Below are positions 32,253-37,103 of a DNA stretch of 39,237 nt, piece after piece (within the stretch, counting starts at the first letter, position 1; the number at the start of each line of letters is the position of its first letter). A program made the position numbers and the translations under genes. The stretch is from assembly GCA_021205635.1 (NCBI GenBank), contig JAJPXC010000059.1, positions 1 to 39,237 of the forward strand. Direction: 5' to 3'. The notes beneath the pieces are model-generated. The model did no database searches. It worked only from the letters and a program-made list of their open reading frames with translations, and was not told where the DNA came from. Source of the DNA: Bacteroidales bacterium (GTDB taxonomy: Bacteria > Bacteroidota > Bacteroidia > Bacteroidales > Muribaculaceae).

Positions 32253-32873
32253 ATGTACACCTTCTCGGGCAAATGGATATGGGTGCCGATGTACGCCACG
32301 CTGCTGTTCATCCTCTTCCGCCTGTTTGAGTGGAGAATAGCCACCGTCTACGCCTTGGCGATTATCCTCACCATCGTGATCTGCGACCAACTGTGCGCCA
32401 GCCACCTGCGCCCTCTCGTGGGCCGGCTCCGACCGTCCAATCCCGACAACCCATTGTCGCAATTTATCCACATAGTCAAGGGATATCGGGGAGGAGCGCA
32501 CGGGTTCCCCTCGTGCCATGCCGCCAACTCGTTCGGACTGGCCACCATCCTCAGCTTCATCATCGCCCGCAAGAGGTTTGTGATATTCATAATGAGCTGG
32601 GCCACGCTCAACTCCTACTCGCGCATTTACCTGGGTGTACACTACCCGGGCGACATCCTTGTGGGAGCCGCTATCGGTTTCATTGTGGGTTATCTAATGT
32701 ACCGCGTAGGCCGCTCAGTGGCCCGCCGCGTTGCCGAGCGACACATGCAACCCTCCCACCCCGTCATGGGCCACGTGAGCTTCTCGGGCATGTCGGTGAG
32801 CCTGCGCGTGAGCGACGTGATGCTGGGAGCCGCCCTGATCACCGCCATGGTGATCACCTCCATCGCCATCTAA
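32253..32873 (+). CDS. PAP2-family membrane phosphatase (N-terminus probably split off by a frameshift)
   Basis: An inner-membrane phosphatase of the PAP2 family, which in bacteria dephosphorylates undecaprenyl-PP, phosphatidylglycerol-phosphate or similar lipids. The open part has 206 residues and about five membrane segments. The three active-site motifs are present: LRPLVGRLRPS (motif 1), FPSCHAANS (motif 2, PSGH type with Cys for Gly) and SRIYLGVHYPGD (motif 3). The ATG at 32253 lies inside the conserved domain; about 27 upstream residues are encoded one base out of frame (see the entry at 32173). It follows the LTA-synthase-like gene closely. If the frameshift is real, translation from 32253 would give a shortened protein lacking the first amphipathic segment. 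Confidence 0.85.
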   Translation: MYTFSGKWIWVPMYATLLFILFRLFEWRIATVYALAIILTIVICDQLCASHLRPLVGRLRPSNPDNPLSQFIHIVKGYRGGAHGFPSCHAANSFGLATILSFIIARKRFVIFIMSWATLNSYSRIYLGVHYPGDILVGAAIGFIVGYLMYRVGRSVARRVAERHMQPSHPVMGHVSFSGMSVSLRVSDVMLGAALITAMVITSIAI

Positions 32874-32916
32874 CATTTTCCCCTCCCTTGGCGTTATAAA
32901 TAGAAATAATACCGCC

Positions 32917-33672
32917 ATGACAAAATTCGTATCCTGGAACGTCAACGGCCTGCGAGCCGCCCGCACAAAAGGCTTCGACCAAGTGGTCACCGGCCTCGAC
33001 GCCGACTTCTTCTGCGTGCAGGAAACCAAGCTGCAAGAGGGGCAAATCGACCCCGATTTCATCCCCGGTTACCACTCCTTCTGGAATTACGCCGAGAAGA
33101 AGGGCTACTCGGGCGTGGCTATCCTCGGTCGGCAGGAGCCACTCGACGTGATACGCCAAATAGGCCACGAGGGCGACTCCGAGGGACGTGCCTTGGCTAT
33201 CGAATTGCCTGAATACTATCTCGTTAACGTCTACGCTCCCAATTCCCAACCCGAGCTGCGCCGTATTGAGTTCCGCATGAGTTGGGAGGACTCATTCCGG
33301 GAATTTTTACACGGGCTTGACCAGAAGAAACCGGTGATTGTGTGCGGCGACTTCAACGTTGCCCACCACGACATCGACCTGCGCAACCCCGACGAGTTTC
33401 GTGGCTCCACAGGCTTCTCCGAGCCTGAGCGAGGCAAGTTGGAGCAACTGCTCGGAGCCGGTTTCATCGACACCTACCGCGCGCTACACCCCACAGAGGA
33501 GAAGGTGTACACATGGTGGAGCTACATGGCCCGCGAGCGACAGCGCAACATCGGCTGGCGCATCGACTACTTCCTCATCAGCGAGCGCTTGCGCCCCCGC
33601 CTGGAGGACGCCTCGGTCTACCGCCACATCCTGGGCTCCGACCACTGCCCCATCTCCATCACCCTCAGCTAA
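32917..33672 (+). CDS. xth: Exodeoxyribonuclease III / AP endonuclease
   Basis: A DNA-repair nuclease that cuts 5' of abasic sites and degrades 3' ends. The 251 residues show all conserved blocks of the ExoIII/APE1 family: FVSWNVNGLRAA (Asn), CVQETKL (metal-binding Glu near residue 36), YLVNVYAPNSQ, VIVCGDFNVAHHDIDL (Asp/Asn) and the C-terminal GSDHCPISI with the catalytic Asp-His. The ATG at 32917 gives the family's normal N-terminus. It stands 43 bases after the PAP2 gene. The relation between the two is probably no more than co-location. Confidence 0.95.
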   Translation: MTKFVSWNVNGLRAARTKGFDQVVTGLDADFFCVQETKLQEGQIDPDFIPGYHSFWNYAEKKGYSGVAILGRQEPLDVIRQIGHEGDSEGRALAIELPEYYLVNVYAPNSQPELRRIEFRMSWEDSFREFLHGLDQKKPVIVCGDFNVAHHDIDLRNPDEFRGSTGFSEPERGKLEQLLGAGFIDTYRALHPTEEKVYTWWSYMARERQRNIGWRIDYFLISERLRPRLEDASVYRHILGSDHCPISITLS

Positions 33673-33701
33673 AATATTGTTAAATTTGACGTCATAGCGA
33701 A

Positions 33702-33729
33702 TACTTTTGCCATCTAATTGTTATATTTG
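33702..33729 (+). promoter_or_regulatory. Two tandem -7 elements upstream of the RelB-PIN operon
   Basis: TACTTTTG (33702-33709) and TATATTTG (33722-33729) both match TAnnTTTG. They are 20 bases apart, and the second lies 18 bases before the antitoxin ATG. Candidate -33 boxes are poor in spacing. The region is AT-rich. Confidence 0.45.
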
Positions 33730-33747
33730 CAAAAACAAATTACGATT

Positions 33748-34035
33748 ATGGCAACAGTAGCAACCACCATCCGCCTCGACAGCGAGTTGAAGAAACGTTT
33801 TGACGCCCTTTGCGACGAATTCGGCTTGACAGTCAACACCGCCATCAACCTTTTCGTCAAAAGCGTCGTGCGCACCCGCAGCATCCCGTTCCGTGTTTCG
33901 GCCGAACCAATTGATTTTGAAGGGTTTAAAGTTTTGGACGAACTCCGAGCCCAAGCCGCCGCAGCCGGTGTTAGTGACATGACCCTCGATGAAATCAACG
34001 CCGAAATAGCCGCTGCCCGCGCCGAAAGAAAATGA
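33748..34035 (+). CDS. RelB/DinJ-family antitoxin
   Basis: An antitoxin of 95 residues with an N-terminal ribbon-helix-helix: TTIRLDSELKKRFDALCDEF then GLTVNTAINLFVKSVV, the hallmark of RelB/DinJ. RHH antitoxins of this family bind the operon promoter as dimers and neutralise the toxin with the C-terminal half. The ATG at 33748 is chosen since it starts the RHH; two TAnnTTTG boxes lie upstream. It overlaps the next gene by 4 bases (ATGA). RelB/DinJ antitoxins usually pair with RelE/YafQ toxins, whereas here the partner is a PIN protein. Confidence 0.88.
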   Translation: MATVATTIRLDSELKKRFDALCDEFGLTVNTAINLFVKSVVRTRSIPFRVSAEPIDFEGFKVLDELRAQAAAAGVSDMTLDEINAEIAAARAERK

Positions 34036-34445
34036 CACCTGTATTTGCCGTCATTGATACCAATGTAGTGGTATCCGCTTTGATTTCCCAAAACATGTTT
34101 TCTCCTCTCAAGAGAGTGATAGCATGCATTCTTAAGAATCAAATTATCCCCATACTTTCCCACGAGATTGTGGGAGAGTATAACACAGTGCTCAATCGGC
34201 CCAAATTTAAGCTCGAGAAAGAGACCATCAACAAGATGCTCGAAATCCTGCACGAGCATGGAGAATACCGTGACCCTACTCCATATGAAAACATTCTTCC
34301 GGACCCCAAAGACCGCATCTTCTACGAGATTTCTCTCACGGGCGACAACTTCCTCGTCACGGGCAACCTTAAGCACTTCCCTTCCACGCCCAAGGTAGTC
34401 TCCCCCGCCCAAATGATGGAAATCATCGACGCCATGTACACCTAG
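34032..34445 (+). CDS. PIN-domain toxin (COG1569-like putative toxin component)
   Basis: A probable ribonuclease toxin of 137 residues. The acidic PIN active-site pattern is present: Asp 9 in AVIDTNVVVSAL, Glu 45 or 49 in SHEIVGEY, Asp 94 in PDPKDRIFYE and Asp 105 in LTGDNFLVT. PIN toxins such as VapC cleave tRNA or rRNA; the target here is unknown. It overlaps the RelB-like antitoxin gene by 4 bases, the normal coupling in type II toxin-antitoxin pairs. By eye it is slightly more AT-rich than the neighbouring genes, which may hint at horizontal arrival. A gene-free block with strong palindromes follows directly. Confidence 0.87.
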   Translation: MTPVFAVIDTNVVVSALISQNMFSPLKRVIACILKNQIIPILSHEIVGEYNTVLNRPKFKLEKETINKMLEILHEHGEYRDPTPYENILPDPKDRIFYEISLTGDNFLVTGNLKHFPSTPKVVSPAQMMEIIDAMYT

Positions 34446-34797
34446 GGTCTGGCGTAGCCGGGGCGGGAGAGGATGCGAACAGTCAACGGAGCCACTTCTT
34501 TTCTCGTTACTTCCTGTAGAGATGGTGAGCATTTCGGAGGTCGATTAGACAAATTAGACAATGCCTAATTCGCTGATTATGGATAAATTAACTATAATCT
34601 AAAAGTCTAACTTGTCTAATCCCCCTTTTCAAGGGAGATTGCTCCTGGGTGTGTGAAAAGGAGCGGCAGCCCAGCCTGGGAGTTAGGGCCGCCCTCGGCC
34701 CGTCACCAAGGATGCCTCCATACAAGTGGCCGCTGAGGGCAGCGGCCTTCCCAGGTTGGGCTGACGCGCGCCATCCTCTCCCAGCGTGGGGAGGGGC
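34446..34797. repeat. Gene-free block with nested inverted repeats
   Basis: No gene is seen here. Inverted repeats found: GGGAGAGGATG (34465-34475) with CATCCTCTCCC (34772-34782) near both edges; 17-base arms at 34543-34559 and 34605-34621 with one mismatch, each built of two ATTAGACAA-type units; CCTTTTC (34624-34630) with GAAAAGG (34655-34661); and the 34667-34763 structure described separately. The edges-inverted plan recalls a small non-autonomous mobile element, but no target duplication or transposase is visible. Confidence 0.6.
34667..34763 (+). repeat. 97-base element with an outer stem and two hairpins having complementary loops
   Basis: Outer stem of 15 bp, CAGCCCAGCCTGGGA (34667-34681) with TCCCAGGTTGGGCTG (34749-34763), with one G-U pair favouring plus-strand RNA. 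Hairpin A is GGGCCG-CCCT-CGGCCC (34686-34701). Hairpin B is GGCCGCTG-AGGG-CAGCGGCC (34728-34747). The loops CCCT and AGGG are perfectly complementary, so a loop-loop kiss or an alternative A-B pairing is possible. It could act as RNA (3' region of the PIN operon) or as folded DNA. No Rfam family is recognised. Confidence 0.75.
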
Positions 34798-35871
34798 TTA
34801 GGAGGCTGAGGCGCGGCGGTAGAGGATGATGGCGATGATAAGGTAGATGACGTTGGGTATCCACATGGCCACCAAGGGGGAGGTCAAGCCCGACACGGCG
34901 AAGGTCGACGTCACAGTCATGAACAGGATGTAGCTGAACGACAGCAAAAGGCCGATGCCGATGTTGATGCCCATGCCGCCCTTGACCTTGCGCGACGACA
35001 GCGACATGCCGATAACGGTGAGGATGAACGCGGCGGCGGTCATGGCGTAGCGGCGGTGGTACTCGATTTCGAAATTCTTGATGTTGGCCACGCCACGCTG
35101 CTTCTGGCGGTCTATGTAGGCTTTGAGCTGGGGCGTGGTGAGCATCTCTTGGTCGTTCTTGGCGATGAGGAAGTCGCGAGGTTCAAAGGGGATAACCGTG
35201 TCTAATACCGCACCCGAGGTGATCTTCTCGCGGGTCTCGTGAAACTCGCGGATGGTGTAGTCGCGCACCTGCCACTGGTAGAGGGTGTCCCACTTGATGG
35301 TTTGGGCCGTCAGTCGGGAGGCCAATTTCTTGTCCTTGAACTTGTCGAGGGTGAACTTGTGGCCCGTCTTGGTGATGTTGTCGTATCGGCTCATGTAGGC
35401 GATTTCCCCCGGGGCGACCTGCATCATGATGTTGGCCCCGTAATCGACGCGCTTGTTCTTGACGTAGGTGTTGGTGTAGGCGATACGCTCAACATTGGCC
35501 GGTGGGATCACGTAGGCCGACAGCAGGTAGGTGGCGATGGCGATCACGGCCGCCGAGTACATGTAAGGCCGGAGCAGGCGGTTGAAACTCATTCCCGACG
35601 AGAGCATGGCGATGATCTCGGAGTTGCCAGCCAATTTCGACGTGAAGAAAATCACCGCGATGAAGGTGAACAGCGGCGAGAACTGATTAGCGAAATACGG
35701 CAGGAAGTTGACGAAATAGTCGAATATGGTGGCGTGCAACGGCGCCTTGAGGAACGAATCTAGCTTCTCGTTGATGTCAAACATCACCGTTATCGCCAAA
35801 ATCAGGATAATGGCGAAGATGTAAGTGCCTAGGAACTTGCGTATTATATAACGGTCGAGAATCGTGAACAT
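34798..35871 (-). CDS. LPS export permease LptF/LptG family
   Basis: An inner-membrane permease subunit of the LptB2FG transporter, which extracts lipopolysaccharide from the inner membrane and feeds it to the Lpt bridge. The 357 residues show the family plan: three N-terminal membrane helices (TILDRYIIRKFLGTYIFAI, then helices near 55-75 and 100-120), a periplasmic beta-jellyroll (about 130-260), and three C-terminal helices. The ATG at 35871 overlaps the tgt stop by one base (TGATG), so tgt and this gene are translationally coupled. Whether it is LptF or LptG cannot be told with certainty; in many Bacteroidota the tgt-adjacent copy is called LptG. Confidence 0.88.
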   Translation of the reverse strand: MFTILDRYIIRKFLGTYIFAIILILAITVMFDINEKLDSFLKAPLHATIFDYFVNFLPYFANQFSPLFTFIAVIFFTSKLAGNSEIIAMLSSGMSFNRLLRPYMYSAAVIAIATYLLSAYVIPPANVERIAYTNTYVKNKRVDYGANIMMQVAPGEIAYMSRYDNITKTGHKFTLDKFKDKKLASRLTAQTIKWDTLYQWQVRDYTIREFHETREKITSGAVLDTVIPFEPRDFLIAKNDQEMLTTPQLKAYIDRQKQRGVANIKNFEIEYHRRYAMTAAAFILTVIGMSLSSRKVKGGMGINIGIGLLLSFSYILFMTVTSTFAVSGLTSPLVAMWIPNVIYLIIAIILYRRASAS

Positions 35872-37001
35872 CACAGGCGGCGGGTTACTTGTTCCAGAAT
35901 TTGCGGCTTCCACTGGGCGAAATCGCCGGCGAGGATGTGGCGGCGAGCCTCCCCGCCGAGCCACAGGTAGAAAGCGAGGTTGTGCAGCGACCCGATCTGC
36001 ATGGCCAGGAACTCCTCGGCGATGAACAGGTGCCGCACGTAAGCCTTGGTATAGATGCGGTCGATCTCGGTGGGGCCGTCCTCTTGCAGCGGGGAGAAAT
36101 CGTTGGCCCACTTGGCGTTGCGCATGTTCATGATGCCGTGCTTGGTGAACAGCATGCCTCGGCGGCCGTTGCGTGTGGGCATCACGCAGTCCATCATATC
36201 CACCCCTCGGTCGATAGCCTCGAGGATGTTGGCGGGCGTGCCCACGCCCATCAGGTAGCGCGGACGATCCTTGGGTAGGATGTCGTTGACCACCTCAATC
36301 ATCTCGTACATCACCTCGGCAGGCTCCCCCACTGCCAGGCCGCCGATGGCGTTGCCCTCAGCCCCAAGGTCGGTGACAAACTTGGCGGATTCCTGCCTGA
36401 GGTCCTTATATGTGCAACCTTGGACAATGGGGAAGAAGGCTTGCGAGTAGCCGTACAGCCCCTCGGTCTCCTTGTAGCGCTGCCAGCCTCGCTGGAGCCA
36501 GCGGTGGGTGAGGTCGAGCGATTTTCTCGCATAGTGGCGCTCAGACGTGCCGGGAGGACACTCATCAAGGGCCATCATAATGTCGGAGCCGATGGTGCGT
36601 TGCAGGTCCACGACCTTCTCGGGGGTGAATAGGTGCTTGGAGCCGTCGATATGAGAGCGGAAATGCGCGCCCTCCTCCGTTAATTTTCGGTTTTCGGCGA
36701 GGGAAAACACTTGGAAGCCTCCGCTATCGGTCAAGATAGGGCCGTCCCAAGAGTTAAATTTATGTAAACCGCCAGCCTGCCGCAAAATCTCCACGCCCGG
36801 GCGCAAGTAGAGGTGATAAGTGTTGCCCAAAATAATCTGAGCCTTCACCTCGTCGTGCAACTCCTTGACATGCACGGCTTTGACGCTACCTACCGTACCC
36901 ACGGGCATGAAGATCGGGGTCTCGATCTGGCCATGGGCGGTAGTGATTATGCCCGCGCGTGCCGCGGTGCCGGGGGCTGTCGCTTGTAATTCAAAATCCA
37001 T
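35871..37001 (-). CDS. tgt: Queuine tRNA-ribosyltransferase, zinc-ligand-poor form
   Basis: It exchanges guanine for preQ1 at position 34 of tRNAs with GUN anticodons. The 376 residues have the family length. Key motifs are present: TPIFMPVGTVGSVKAV, the nucleophilic and binding residues in DSGGFQVFSL, GVGTPANILEAIDRGVDMMDCVMPTRNGR, with the catalytic Asp in GVDMMDC. However, the C-terminal zinc site (CxCxxC...H of E. coli Tgt) is replaced by NDFSPLQEDGPTEIDR, with only the RHLF His region left. The ATG at 37001 is 11 bases from a perfect -7 box. It is coupled to the LPS permease downstream. Confidence 0.93.
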   Translation of the reverse strand: MDFELQATAPGTAARAGIITTAHGQIETPIFMPVGTVGSVKAVHVKELHDEVKAQIILGNTYHLYLRPGVEILRQAGGLHKFNSWDGPILTDSGGFQVFSLAENRKLTEEGAHFRSHIDGSKHLFTPEKVVDLQRTIGSDIMMALDECPPGTSERHYARKSLDLTHRWLQRGWQRYKETEGLYGYSQAFFPIVQGCTYKDLRQESAKFVTDLGAEGNAIGGLAVGEPAEVMYEMIEVVNDILPKDRPRYLMGVGTPANILEAIDRGVDMMDCVMPTRNGRRGMLFTKHGIMNMRNAKWANDFSPLQEDGPTEIDRIYTKAYVRHLFIAEEFLAMQIGSLHNLAFYLWLGGEARRHILAGDFAQWKPQILEQVTRRL

Positions 37002-37012
37002 AATTGTGGGTG

Positions 37013-37043
37013 CAAAGTTACTCCAACTTGGCCGATTCGCCAA
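37013..37043 (-). promoter_or_regulatory. Promoter of tgt-lptG, interlocked with the divergent M3 peptidase promoter
   Basis: On the minus strand TTGG (37043-37040), a 19-base spacer, then TAACTTTG (37020-37013). Both boxes are ideal. Its -33 box lies within the spacer of the opposite promoter (37028-37058). Confidence 0.88.
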
Positions 37044-37058
37044 ATTTTAGTAACTTTG
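37028..37058 (+). promoter_or_regulatory. Promoter of the M3 peptidase gene, interlocked with the tgt promoter
   Basis: TTGG (37028-37031), a 19-base spacer, then TAACTTTG (37051-37058). The -7 box is the same as that of the divergent promoter. Two polymerases could not bind at once, so the two operons may compete. Confidence 0.88.
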
Positions 37059-37103
37059 GAGGCTCAAATTGCTATGGGAGCATTCAAAAACCGATCATTC
37101 AAC

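Noticed and set aside
34667-34763. Integron attC-like site: the 3' arm contains GTTGGGC (fits GTTRRRY) and the 5' arm GCCCAGC is close to RYYYAAC, next to a toxin-antitoxin pair typical of cassettes.
   Set aside because: The outer stem is paired without the unpaired spacer expected between the R and L boxes, the 5' box has a mismatch, and no integrase or other cassettes are visible.
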